From JAKBCQ01 sp021807585 (GTDB lineage Bacteria > Planctomycetota > Planctomycetia > Isosphaerales > Isosphaeraceae): a DNA stretch of 9,458 bases. Positions 1 through 6,324 of this stretch are shown here, one piece after another. Position numbers and translations under genes: made by a program. The notes beneath the pieces are model-generated. The model had not been told where the DNA came from. It saw only the letters and a list, made by a program, of their open reading frames with translations, and did not search any database. Within the stretch, counting starts at the first letter, position 1; each line of letters begins with the position of its first letter. Location of the stretch: the NCBI GenBank assembly GCA_027325115.1, contig DAHWFG010000434.1:1-9458 (forward strand). Reading direction: 5' to 3'.

Positions 1-450
1 ATCATTCGCGCGCTCGAGGTTCAAACGCTCACAGGGGAATCGATCTCGAAGCGTCAGGTCGAGCACGAAACCCCGGCGCCCCCTTCGGTTCCCGTCTTCG
101 CGCTCGCGCGGCCGCGACGCGAGCTTTACGATCGGATCAACTTGCGTGTCGATTTGATGTTTGAAAGCGGATTAATCGAAGAGGCCCGCGCATTGTTGAA
201 CCGAGCCGATCCGATCGCGTCGGCGCCGGCGCAGGCGGTCGGCTATCGCGAGGTATTCGATTATCTGGAGGGTCGAATCACGCTCGCCAGTGCGATCGAG
301 CAAACGAAAACGCGCACCCGCCGATTCGCCAAACGGCAAGAAACGTGGTTCCGCTCGCTTGAGGAAATCGAACCCGTTTCCGTCGCGGGCGAACCTCCCG
401 AGATTACGGCGGAGAGGATTGTGCGATCAATATCCAGAAGGTACAGCTAA
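1..450 (+). CDS. miaA: tRNA dimethylallyltransferase, C-terminal part (5' end outside window)
   Basis: MiaA transfers a dimethylallyl group to N6 of adenine 37 in tRNAs that read codons starting with U. The frame is open from base 1 and ends at TAA 448-450, giving 149 residues, about the C-terminal half of a roughly 300-residue enzyme. Visible family signatures are IIRALEVQTLTG at the start, then ARPRRELYDRINLRVD, the AVGYREVFDYLEG segment and the C-terminal TRTRRFAKRQETWFR block, which matches the conserved T-R-x-x-A-K-R-Q-x-T-W-F motif. The P-loop and the catalytic residues lie upstream of the window. The gene has the CGATCG-rich composition of the main genome. It converges on the AT-rich minus-strand cluster with only 24 bases between the two stop codons. 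The assignment is firm; the upstream extent cannot be seen. Confidence 0.94.
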   Translation: MIRALEVQTLTGESISKRQVEHETPAPPSVPVFALARPRRELYDRINLRVDLMFESGLIEEARALLNRADPIASAPAQAVGYREVFDYLEGRITLASAIEQTKTRTRRFAKRQETWFRSLEEIEPVSVAGEPPEITAERIVRSISRRYS

Positions 451-474
451 ATAGCATATTATATCATGTAAAAA

Positions 475-996
475 TTATGATTTATCAAGATAGAGTTTCC
501 TAACGATTTCGCGAATCACATTCACATCGCGTTGAATGGTTTTTATTGAAACGCTCATTTTTTCAGCGATTTCTTGTCGAACATACCCTTCCATCAATTG
601 ATGAAGAACAAGAGACTGACGTACGGTCAATTGTTGTGAGATTTCATTCGCTAGATCGAATTTATCATAATCTTTAGCATCCATGTTTCTGGATACAAGG
701 TTCTCGATTGGTGTATGAGATCGTTTGGCATGAACTCTTCTAATATCGCGAAGAAGCCGATGTCGAATTCTATCGGAGATTTGATCGATCTTATTCGCAT
801 CGATAACCGCTTTCGGACAGCCTCGCTTTTCGATCAACAATTCGATTGCCAGAAGAGAAATAAAGTCTTCCCGGCATCCGACAGGAATATGAAGCAAATG
901 GAATTTGATTTTATCAATAATTGATCCGACATCGATATCGTTGAACGCGATATTCTGTAATAATTTTAATATATTATCGGCAATAGTATTTTTCAT
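475..996 (-). CDS. Sigma-70 region 4-like helix-turn-helix protein
   Basis: This is a 173-residue putative DNA-binding regulator. Residues about 123-168 form a helix-turn-helix resembling sigma-70 region 4: LTVRQSLVLHQLMEG, then QEIAEKMSVSIKTIQRDV as the recognition part, then IREIVRKLY. Residues about 71-92 (ISDRIRHRLLRDIRRVHAKR) recall the basic helix of region 2 in ECF sigma factors. The usual region 2 core upstream of it is not evident, so it may be a shortened ECF-like factor or a LuxR/sigma-like transcription factor; I cannot decide which. The ATG at 996 lies inside the preceding gene (23 bases of overlap) and has only a weak purine-rich leader, which suggests translational coupling. 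It is the last gene of a three-gene unit and is AT-rich compared with miaA and plsC, which hints at acquisition by transfer. That it is a real gene is likely; the exact class is uncertain. Confidence 0.75.
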   Translation of the reverse strand: MKNTIADNILKLLQNIAFNDIDVGSIIDKIKFHLLHIPVGCREDFISLLAIELLIEKRGCPKAVIDANKIDQISDRIRHRLLRDIRRVHAKRSHTPIENLVSRNMDAKDYDKFDLANEISQQLTVRQSLVLHQLMEGYVRQEIAEKMSVSIKTIQRDVNVIREIVRKLYLDKS

Positions 997-1447
997 TCTT
1001 CTCTCTTAATCTCCATTGGAGGAAAGAATTTCGAAATTTGAGGAAATTGACGACGCAATCTGTTCGATTCACTTCATAATAAATCATCATACCAAAATAA
1101 AAGGGATCATCGCAAGTAACTCGAACGACTTTAACTTCGTATGGAGGCTTGCGATAGACGATCAAAGCAAGCAAAGCCTTGAGCTTTTCCATAGCGCCGA
1201 CTGATCGTAAACAAGAAAGGGTATGAAGCCATGCGTCCTTATTCATGAAATCTGGAATGTAATTTTCATGAATCTGCTTAAGCAATTTCAACAAGGAAGC
1301 TGAAGGAAATGGATTCCCTTTTGATTCAGCCTTGACGATGTTCTCAATTCTGCTGGAAATGCATTTCTCGCAATTATCTCCATAAGTGGAGACAATGTCG
1401 TAAAATTCTTTTTCAGCTGAAGGGTAGATCTGAATCTTAAAGTGCAT
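974..1447 (-). CDS. Hypothetical protein, loosely RelE/ParE-like in layout
   Basis: I do not recognise this 157-residue protein with confidence. The chosen ATG at 1447 is preceded by GGGAGG with eight bases of spacing; a TTG at 1489 in the same frame would add 14 residues but has no comparable site. The N-terminus (HFKIQIYPSAEKEFYDIV) and the C-terminal strands (VKVVRVTCDDPFYFGMMIYY followed by CVVNFLKFRN) resemble the opening strand-helix and the closing beta strands of RelE/ParE-family toxins. The middle is longer than in typical 90-110-residue toxins and has a CEKC pair near residue 27. There is no signal peptide or membrane segment. It is middle gene of a packed trio: 43 bases after the 90-residue gene and overlapping the sigma-like gene. 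A toxin role is inference from layout only. Confidence 0.68.
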   Translation of the reverse strand: MHFKIQIYPSAEKEFYDIVSTYGDNCEKCISSRIENIVKAESKGNPFPSASLLKLLKQIHENYIPDFMNKDAWLHTLSCLRSVGAMEKLKALLALIVYRKPPYEVKVVRVTCDDPFYFGMMIYYEVNRTDCVVNFLKFRNSFLQWRLREKNEKYYCR

Positions 1448-1490
1448 CTCTTCAGCCTCCCTGTTGAAAATCAAAAAAACGACACTCAAT

Positions 1491-1763
1491 TCATGGTTTG
1501 CCCTTAGGCAAAGTCCATGGAACAGGTTTCTCGTCGTTAAGACGATCGTGGAGATCCGAAAGAATGTTCGGATTTTCCGCCCATCGTTCTGCGACCTTAA
1601 GGCAAATGATGTCCCTTGCGTCCTCCGGGCTGACGATCATCCCCAAAAACTCATCCTCCCAATAAATGTCTCGAATTCCTCCTTGATTCTCATCGTTCTT
1701 GATTGCATCTCGAATCTCTTTGCCATCCTTCATCTTATCTAAATGGATGGTGGTTGCTCCCAT
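1491..1763 (-). CDS. Small hypothetical protein, first gene of the AT-rich trio (antitoxin-like position)
   Basis: This is a 90-residue acidic protein of no family I can name. The ATG at 1763 has an AAGGGG ribosome site eight bases upstream. The centre (IRDIYWEDEFLGMIVSPEDA) has the look of a strand pair followed by a helix start, a pattern also seen in Phd-type antitoxins (x-x-G-x-x-x-A-x-I-V-S-x-E-D), but the usual Phd N-terminal DNA-binding part is not apparent. The C-terminus (VPWTLPKGKP) is proline-rich and probably extended. A small acidic first gene followed closely by a basic second gene with RelE-like features is the common order of type II toxin-antitoxin operons, which is why that reading is offered. 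A different function is equally possible. Confidence 0.68.
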   Translation of the reverse strand: MGATTIHLDKMKDGKEIRDAIKNDENQGGIRDIYWEDEFLGMIVSPEDARDIICLKVAERWAENPNILSDLHDRLNDEKPVPWTLPKGKP

Positions 1764-1774
1764 GGCGGCGCCCC

Positions 1775-1843
1775 TTATGAAGTGATTTCCCTCACTTGAT
1801 CAGAAAGAATAGGCTTTTCCTGACTCGATGAACCTCCTTTCAT
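1775..1843 (-). CDS. Possible 22-residue leader ORF
   Basis: A short ORF starts at ATG 1843, ends at TAA (1775-1777) and stops 11 bases before the 90-residue gene. The peptide begins MKGGSSSQEKP and ends SDQVREITS. The same frame stays open for about 17 more codons upstream, without a standard start, and still reads like protein. No ribosome site precedes the ATG. Oddly, a perfect AAAGGAGG lies just inside the ORF but has no ATG, GTG or TTG at usable distance. It could be a leader peptide, the tail of a decayed gene, or chance. Confidence 0.2.
   Translation of the reverse strand: MKGGSSSQEKPILSDQVREITS
1780..1797. promoter_or_regulatory. Inverted repeat upstream of the AT-rich trio, possible operator
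   Basis: AAGTGA and TCACTT form a perfect six-base inverted repeat around a TTTCCC spacer, 17 bases before the ATG of the 90-residue gene and next to its ribosome site. A small dyad here is where an autoregulated operon would bind its own repressor, and as RNA it could mask the ribosome site. Six-base arms can arise by chance. No convincing -35/-10 pair was found in 1764-2031; TATATT on the minus strand at 1886-1891 and TAAAAT at 1919-1924 are weak -10 candidates. Confidence 0.3.
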
Positions 1844-2031
1844 CCCAATGCCAATTGGACCGAAACGTCTCTTCTTCTCTCCATGAATATAGGGACGCTA
1901 AGAACCCCAAAAGAGGACATTTTACCCCCGATTTTTCAGATTTATCTCGATCAGGAACTTAACTTAGGGCGATTAGAATCAACATAACCAGCATTTTCCT
2001 CATGGCTTACGGTCGATATTCAAGAACCAAC

Positions 2032-3441
2032 TCAAAGAAAAATCCGCCGAGTCAAATCGCGATTCCCCCTCGTCATCGCACGCTTGCTCGCTCGCTTGCT
2101 TAGGATCACACCGAAACGGATACCGCCCCCCCCCATCGCGCCCGGGATCGGGCTGCCGTTCTCAATCGCCTGACGCGGCAACGGCCGGCCAGGGCCGATC
2201 TCGTCGAGCAGGCCCTGAATTCGCGCCTCGAGTTCGGTCGTCAACCGAGCCGTCGCGTCGCGCGATCGCGGTCGCGCCTCGGTCGATCCCAGATAACCGC
2301 GGACGTCGATCGGCTCCCCAAGCTTCATGATCGCACGCCGAGGCCCACGCGGCGCCGACATCTCAACCCCCAATATGTCCATCTCAAACTTCGACAAAAT
2401 CTCCCCCAATCGCTCGACGGTCGGCGATTCACGCACGTAATCGCCCGGATAACTGAACATCTGAATGCATAAAAAGAGCGCGTCGAAATCGCGGCGAAGC
2501 TCTCGCTTTTGATCGATCGTCGTCGCGGGATCGTCGATCGCCTTCAAACACGCGCGCCGCAACTCCTTCACGCGAACCGGGGTCGACTCGAGGCTTCGCT
2601 TGCCCAGCCTTCGATCTTCAATCTCGCTCAACAACCGCGAAGTCAAGTCGGCGATCCGATCCTTGAGCGGACCCGATCGAACCCCGTCAAGATATTCGTA
2701 TTCCTTAAGCGAAAGCATCATCTCCGCATAACGATACATGCGATCGAGTAACGGTTTATTCGATTGATCGGTCCAGGTGAAAAAACCTTCCAGGTCGCTC
2801 ATCAGCTCGATCAGCGCGGGGAGCGGATCGTGATCGTCGACATAGCGGTATTTGATCGCCGCGGGAACGACCCACACCGTCGTCCCGTCGGCCGATTTCT
2901 TCTTCGCCGCCGAAATCGCGAGCGCCGAGGCGCCCTCGCGAAGCGGCGTCAATCGGTCGGCGAGATGATAAATCTCCCCCTCGGGAAAAATCACCAACGG
3001 ATTTTTACCCTCAACCAAAATATCGAGCCCCGCCTTGTACGCCAAGCGATCCGACCCCTCGCGATCGACCGGAAACACCCCCAACCGAGGTAAAATAAAC
3101 TTGCGAAAACCAAAGAAATCAAAAAAGATCTGATACGCCGCCATATAACAAAACGGCTTGGATACCTTCCTGCTCAACTCGAACGCGACGACGCAATCGG
3201 CGTGATCGCAATGATTCGGGGCGATCAGCACGCCGTCGCCGCGGCCGATCCGCGCCGATAACCGCTCGACGCCGTCAAACTCGATCGAACGTATCGCAAG
3301 CTTACGATTCAGCACCCGCCTGATGTACAGCCGACTCACGCGATGCCACAGCGGACTAACCCTCGGAGGGAAAAACCGATACGGCAGCTCGTCGGGCAAT
3401 GGAAGCCTTCGACCTCGGCCACGCACAAATATATGTTCCAT
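2032..3441 (-). CDS. PlsC-type lysophospholipid acyltransferase (1-acylglycerol-3-phosphate O-acyltransferase family) with long C-terminal half
   Basis: This 469-residue protein probably acylates a glycerolipid or lysophospholipid at the membrane. The acyltransferase block is at residues about 70-200. It has the catalytic H-x4-D motif (N76-H77 through D82, NHCDHAD), the GVFPVDR block at 121-127 and the substrate-binding FPEG motif at 152-155 followed by EIY. Typical PlsC proteins are about 200-270 residues, so residues about 210-469 form an additional, mostly helical and charged half that I cannot name. Hydrophobic stretches are short (about 98-118). The ATG at 3441 has only a weak GAG-containing leader. 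The last 33 residues follow a nine-base G run and are basic and low in complexity (SKRASKRAMTRG). The gene stands alone. The enzyme family is firm; the substrate is inferred. Confidence 0.88.
   Translation of the reverse strand: MEHIFVRGRGRRLPLPDELPYRFFPPRVSPLWHRVSRLYIRRVLNRKLAIRSIEFDGVERLSARIGRGDGVLIAPNHCDHADCVVAFELSRKVSKPFCYMAAYQIFFDFFGFRKFILPRLGVFPVDREGSDRLAYKAGLDILVEGKNPLVIFPEGEIYHLADRLTPLREGASALAISAAKKKSADGTTVWVVPAAIKYRYVDDHDPLPALIELMSDLEGFFTWTDQSNKPLLDRMYRYAEMMLSLKEYEYLDGVRSGPLKDRIADLTSRLLSEIEDRRLGKRSLESTPVRVKELRRACLKAIDDPATTIDQKRELRRDFDALFLCIQMFSYPGDYVRESPTVERLGEILSKFEMDILGVEMSAPRGPRRAIMKLGEPIDVRGYLGSTEARPRSRDATARLTTELEARIQGLLDEIGPGRPLPRQAIENGSPIPGAMGGGGIRFGVILSKRASKRAMTRGNRDLTRRIFL
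2126..2134 (+). repeat. Run of nine C (nine G in the plsC-like coding strand)
   Basis: Nine consecutive C on the + strand lie within the 3' part of the acyltransferase gene and help encode Gly437-440. One base fewer would give a stop nine codons past the Met before the run; one base more would give a different tail of about 45 residues that ends at 2003-2005. The run is therefore either a slippage-prone tract or a place where a sequencing error would change the C-terminus. Confidence 0.9.
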
Positions 3442-3734
3442 TATTATCTCACAGATCGGCGGAATCGCGTACGACGAACGATTATTCGTCGGTTCTGTTA
3501 ATCTTAACTAGAATGGGACAAGTAAAACCAACAATTTCGCTTACGGCTTATATCATTTGGGACAATAGACCGCGATCGCTGTTTACGAGCGGATAACTCA
3601 CGCCGAATCGATCGTCGTCTCGCTCGGTCGACCCCGGACCGGCCGCCTCAAACCTGCAAATTCACGGACGGTTGGATTCTGGATCGCCGAATCTCAACGA
3701 GATCAAGAGATTTGACGATCGATTGGATCTCGAA
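3442..3734. other. Intergenic region between the YbjQ gene and the plsC-like gene
   Basis: About 290 bases without a credible gene on either strand. It must contain the promoter of the plsC-like gene and the 3' end of the YbjQ transcript. The part nearest plsC is AT-richer and holds the inverted repeat at 3472-3491. No clear -35/-10 pair was found; TAAGAT on the minus strand near 3498-3503 is a weak -10 candidate. Confidence 0.5.
3472..3491. promoter_or_regulatory. Inverted repeat in the plsC-like leader
   Basis: CGACGAA and TTCGTCG are perfect seven-base arms around CGATTA, about 30 bases upstream of the plsC-like ATG. It could be a repressor site or a stem-loop in the 5' leader. No functional assignment is possible from sequence alone. 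Confidence 0.35.
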
Positions 3735-4055
3735 TCAATCACTGGAAAGTTTAACCGCGGTCCCGTAAGCGAGCACCTCGGTCACACCAGGGGCGAACTC
3801 GGTCGCGTCGTAGCGCATGCCGATCACTCCGTTCGCGCCCCATTCCTCGGCGTGTCGAACCATGCGTTCGAAGGCCTCCTCGCGCGCGGTCTCGCACACC
3901 TGGGCGTACGATTCGATATTGCCGCCGATCATTTGTTTGAGTCCTCCCAGGAACGATTGCGAAATGCCGGGAGATCGAACGACGATCCCGCGGACGATTC
4001 CGATATATTCGACGATCGAACGTCCCTGAACCTCGTTTCCCGTCGTGACGATCAT
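3735..4055 (-). CDS. YbjQ/UPF0145 family protein
   Basis: This 106-residue protein matches the YbjQ/UPF0145 family (Pfam heavy-metal-binding domain, YbjQ_1) across its length. The N-terminal IVTTGNEVQGRSIVEYIGIVRGIVV, the GGLKQMIGGNIESYAQ centre and the REEAFERMVRHAEEWGANGVIGMRYD block are the standard family features, and the length is normal. The family is thought to form homo-oligomers; its biological role is not settled and metal binding is largely an inferred label. The ATG at 4055 is chosen because AAGGA sits nine bases upstream; another ATG eight bases earlier is in a different frame. The gene appears to be transcribed alone from the promoter at 4120-4128. Confidence 0.93.
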   Translation of the reverse strand: MIVTTGNEVQGRSIVEYIGIVRGIVVRSPGISQSFLGGLKQMIGGNIESYAQVCETAREEAFERMVRHAEEWGANGVIGMRYDATEFAPGVTEVLAYGTAVKLSSD

Positions 4056-4119
4056 AAATCATGATCCTTATAATTGGCGGAGATGTGAAATCGGACGACC
4101 ATCGAAATCGATCGCGCCG

Positions 4120-4128
4120 ATTATACCA
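4120..4128 (-). promoter_or_regulatory. Extended -10 promoter of the YbjQ gene
   Basis: On the minus strand this reads TGGTATAAT: a perfect -10 hexamer with the TG of an extended -10 element. A start about seven bases downstream would give a leader of roughly 58 bases before the ATG at 4055. No good -35 was found, which is acceptable for an extended -10 promoter. Confidence 0.55.
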
Positions 4129-4234
4129 GAATTGAAGATGAAAGGAGCGTTCCGAACGGATATTGATCGTGATTACCGCGTCGAAATCGATCCGCGACGA
4201 CTTGAACTCGGGGATGACGATTAATTCTTTATCT

Positions 4235-4681
4235 CTACTTATCTTCATTCTCGCATGATGAGACGCGAGATAACACCGCAATGATTTCCTCACGTAACAA
4301 TTCGAGATCTTGATCGGTTAGATTTTTCCTGGGCCTCAGTTCAAATAAAGCCTTCAAAGCCTCCTGGAATTCTTGATGAGATACACGGAAAAAATGAGAT
4401 TGTAGTATCATAAGAGCGTGGCATTGCACTTCATAATCACCGTTCAAGGCCAAATTGAAAAGCTCGGAGAATCGATTCGAGCAATTGAACTCGCGGAGTG
4501 CGAACATCAGCGATCCACGATGATCCCGGTTCGCGGGCGAAGCGATCCCGCGAAACAACGCTTCGACGGCGGCTTCGGCGAGCTCGGACAGACGATAAGC
4601 GGCGCGGCCTCGCACCTGAGAATCGTCCGATTCCAACTCGTCAAATAATGAATTTATGCTTTGATCATTTTTTTCTAACAT
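4235..4681 (-). CDS. HEAT-repeat-like protein
   Basis: This 148-residue protein is predicted to be all-helical. Paired helices of the HEAT type are visible: SLFDELESDDSQVRGRAAYRLSELA at about 11-35, EALFRGIASPANRDHRGSLMFALREF at about 40-65, and FSELFNLALNGDYEVQCHALMILQSH at about 71-96. Each has the D/x-x-V-R/Q-x-x-A-x-x-x-L rhythm of the second helix. Such repeats form a curved scaffold for protein contacts; the partner is unknown. The ATG at 4681 has GAGGT five bases upstream. The gene begins 25 bases after the lipoate-ligase-like gene on the same strand, so the two are probably co-transcribed. No catalytic motif, signal peptide or membrane segment is seen. The acidic tail (SCENEDK) is not repeat-like. 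Confidence 0.75.
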   Translation of the reverse strand: MLEKNDQSINSLFDELESDDSQVRGRAAYRLSELAEAAVEALFRGIASPANRDHRGSLMFALREFNCSNRFSELFNLALNGDYEVQCHALMILQSHFFRVSHQEFQEALKALFELRPRKNLTDQDLELLREEIIAVLSRVSSCENEDK

Positions 4682-4706
4682 TTCGACCTCATGTTAATTC
4701 AGGTCG

Positions 4707-5564
4707 TCAGAACCTCTCAACCCACGCGGGATCGGCGAACTTGGCGGCGACGAGCGCGTCGATCCGTCCGAGCGCCGCGGCGAAATCGAACGCCTCAATC
4801 TCGCTCCATTCATTGATCAACGCCGAAACGATCTCGCCCCGATCGAACGGCAATCGCGTGAGAAACTCGTCGTGCGACCGTGCTCCGCGATAACTCGGCC
4901 TTCGTTTCGGCTCACACAGATATGTATTCATGAGATTGATCGGAAACGATCGACAAAGGATCGTCGCGTGGATCATCACCGTCGCCTTGAGCCTTCGCTG
5001 GGCGCTTCCCGAGCACTTTCGACCCGCGATCGTCAAATCCCCCGATCCCGAAACCTCGACCGCGGCGCCAAGCCGACCGATCGCCGCGGCGTGCCTTGAA
5101 AGTATGTAACGCTGCGCCGAATCGACCGACCTCAGCTCTCCCGCCGCGCTCACGCGAAGGACGACCGTCACGTTGAGCGCGCCCGGTCCGATCAAGACCG
5201 TTCCGCCGCCGCTCGACCGCCGCGCGATCGTCACGTTATCGCGCAGGCATACGTCATGGCGCACGTCGTCGCCGATGCGTCCCGAAGCGCCCAAAACGAC
5301 CGCGAGCTCGCGACGCTCCCAAAACCTCACCGCTCCCCCTACCCCGCGCTCTTCGATCTCGATCAAAAGCGCCTCGTCGAGCGCCAGATCCGCGGCGAGA
5401 TCGCCGAGCGTGACGTCAAAGGCGTTCGGCGAGAGTTCGCTCGGCGTCGCGCCGTTCCGATCGGAAGCGATCAGGTCGCGGGCTTGATCATGTGCGTCAA
5501 ATCCCGCCGGGGATCGCTCGGGTCCCGATTCCGCATCGTTCGATTCCACATCAATCTCAGCCAA
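4707..5564 (-). CDS. Lipoate-protein ligase A-like protein (BPL/LplA/LipB fold)
   Basis: This 285-residue protein belongs to the biotin/lipoate ligase fold, which transfers lipoate or octanoate to a lysine of 2-oxoacid dehydrogenase or glycine cleavage proteins. Visible motifs are RRSSGGG at residues 115-121 with GPGALNVTV after it (the R-R-x-S-G-G-G...L-N motif) and GDLTIAGRKCSGSAQRR at 175-191, where Lys183 corresponds to the catalytic lysine. The histidine-rich H-H-G-T-L-L segment usual in the family is IHATIL here (198-203). A TTG at 5564 is chosen as start because AAGGAG lies eight bases upstream; this leaves an N-terminal extension of about 45 low-complexity acidic residues before the domain. 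It leads a two-gene unit with the HEAT-like gene. The family is firm; whether it is a ligase or an octanoyltransferase is open. Confidence 0.87.
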   Translation of the reverse strand: MAEIDVESNDAESGPERSPAGFDAHDQARDLIASDRNGATPSELSPNAFDVTLGDLAADLALDEALLIEIEERGVGGAVRFWERRELAVVLGASGRIGDDVRHDVCLRDNVTIARRSSGGGTVLIGPGALNVTVVLRVSAAGELRSVDSAQRYILSRHAAAIGRLGAAVEVSGSGDLTIAGRKCSGSAQRRLKATVMIHATILCRSFPINLMNTYLCEPKRRPSYRGARSHDEFLTRLPFDRGEIVSALINEWSEIEAFDFAAALGRIDALVAAKFADPAWVERF

Positions 5565-5614
5565 ACCGACCTCTCCTTTTTCCGATCAACACCGTGTTTC
5601 ACGTGCTCGAAGCC

Positions 5615-5622
5615 ATTATAAT
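5615..5622. promoter_or_regulatory. Shared symmetric -10 element between divergent genes
   Basis: ATTATAAT gives TATAAT on both strands: 5617-5622 for the + strand gene at 5707 and 5620-5615 for the minus-strand ligase gene at 5564. Either would yield a leader of ordinary length (about 45 bases to the TTG, about 77 to the ATG). No good -35 is present on either side. A CACGTG palindrome lies at 5600-5605. This is the only promoter-like signal in the 142-base divergent gap. Confidence 0.4.
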
Positions 5623-5706
5623 GAATCTTCTTTCACCGCGCCGTTTGAGAAAGCGGTTTTTCTTCGACGGTCCGATCTGAAACGTTTTCCCCCCTGGAGC
5701 CGACCG

Positions 5707-6306
5707 ATGTCGACGACCGTTCCCGCGATCTACGCTCACGATCAAATTAAAGCGCGCAGGCATATCTTCAAATTATTCGGAGCGTCATTCGATCTTTGGT
5801 CGCTCGAAGGCGAGATGCTCGCGTACAGCAAGCAAAAGGCGTTTCGGCTCAAAGAGGATATCCGCGTGTACGCCGATCTCGAACAGAAGATTGAGCTCTT
5901 GATCATTCAAGCCGATCGCGTGATCGATTTCGCGGCGTCGTATTCGGTGATCGATTCGACGACGGGGGAGAAGATCGGGTCGCTCAGGCGAAAAGGCTGG
6001 GCGTCGATCATGCGCGATACTTGGGAGTTGCTCGATCCCGACGGAATCGTCCGCGGCAAGGTCGTCGAGGATAGCGGCTGGCTCGCCTTCCTCCGCCGTT
6101 TCGTCGACTTCGCCGCGCTCATTTTTCCTCAAAAATTCCTCATCGAGGTCGACGGAATCGTCGTCGCGACGATGAAACAAAATCATAACTTTTTCGCGCC
6201 GAAATTTCACGTCGACTTGAGCCTCGATACCGGGGGATTGTTGCCGCGACCGCTCGCGATCGCGACGGTGATCCTGCTGTTGGCGATCGAGGGACGACAG
6301 GCTTGA
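5707..6306 (+). CDS. LURP-one-related (tubby C-terminal-like/scramblase-fold) protein
   Basis: This 199-residue protein has the layout of LURP-one-related proteins, which share the tubby C-terminal/phospholipid-scramblase fold. The recurring strand phrases are visible: AYSKQKAFRLKEDIRVYADLEQ at about 38-59, DFAASYSVIDSTTGEKIGSLRRKG at about 77-100, SIMRDTWELLDPDGIVRGKVVEDS at about 103-126, and the closing PKFHVDLSLDTGGLLPRPLAIATVILLLAIEGRQA. The last part is a hydrophobic core helix rather than a clear membrane anchor. The family's role in bacteria is not established; lipid or membrane contact is often suggested. The ATG at 5707 has GGAG seven bases upstream. It is followed on the same strand by a diverged paralogue. 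Confidence 0.85.
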   Translation: MSTTVPAIYAHDQIKARRHIFKLFGASFDLWSLEGEMLAYSKQKAFRLKEDIRVYADLEQKIELLIIQADRVIDFAASYSVIDSTTGEKIGSLRRKGWASIMRDTWELLDPDGIVRGKVVEDSGWLAFLRRFVDFAALIFPQKFLIEVDGIVVATMKQNHNFFAPKFHVDLSLDTGGLLPRPLAIATVILLLAIEGRQA

Positions 6307-6324
6307 CGTAATCCGAACGATGCG

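Noticed and set aside
974..1489. TTG start at 1489 for the middle gene of the trio
   Set aside because: ATG 1447 has a strong GGGAGG site at correct spacing; TTG 1489 has none and would almost touch the preceding gene.
3672..4064. 130-codon + strand ORF opposite the YbjQ gene
   Set aside because: It is antisense to a confidently assigned family protein, and its product has no recognisable motif.
3751..4293. 180-codon minus-strand ORF overlapping the YbjQ gene in another frame
   Set aside because: Its product is arginine-rich out-of-frame sequence; the overlapped frame matches YbjQ throughout.
5600..5605. CACGTG palindrome as a regulator site
   Set aside because: A single six-base palindrome is expected by chance at this rate, and no second copy was seen in the gap.
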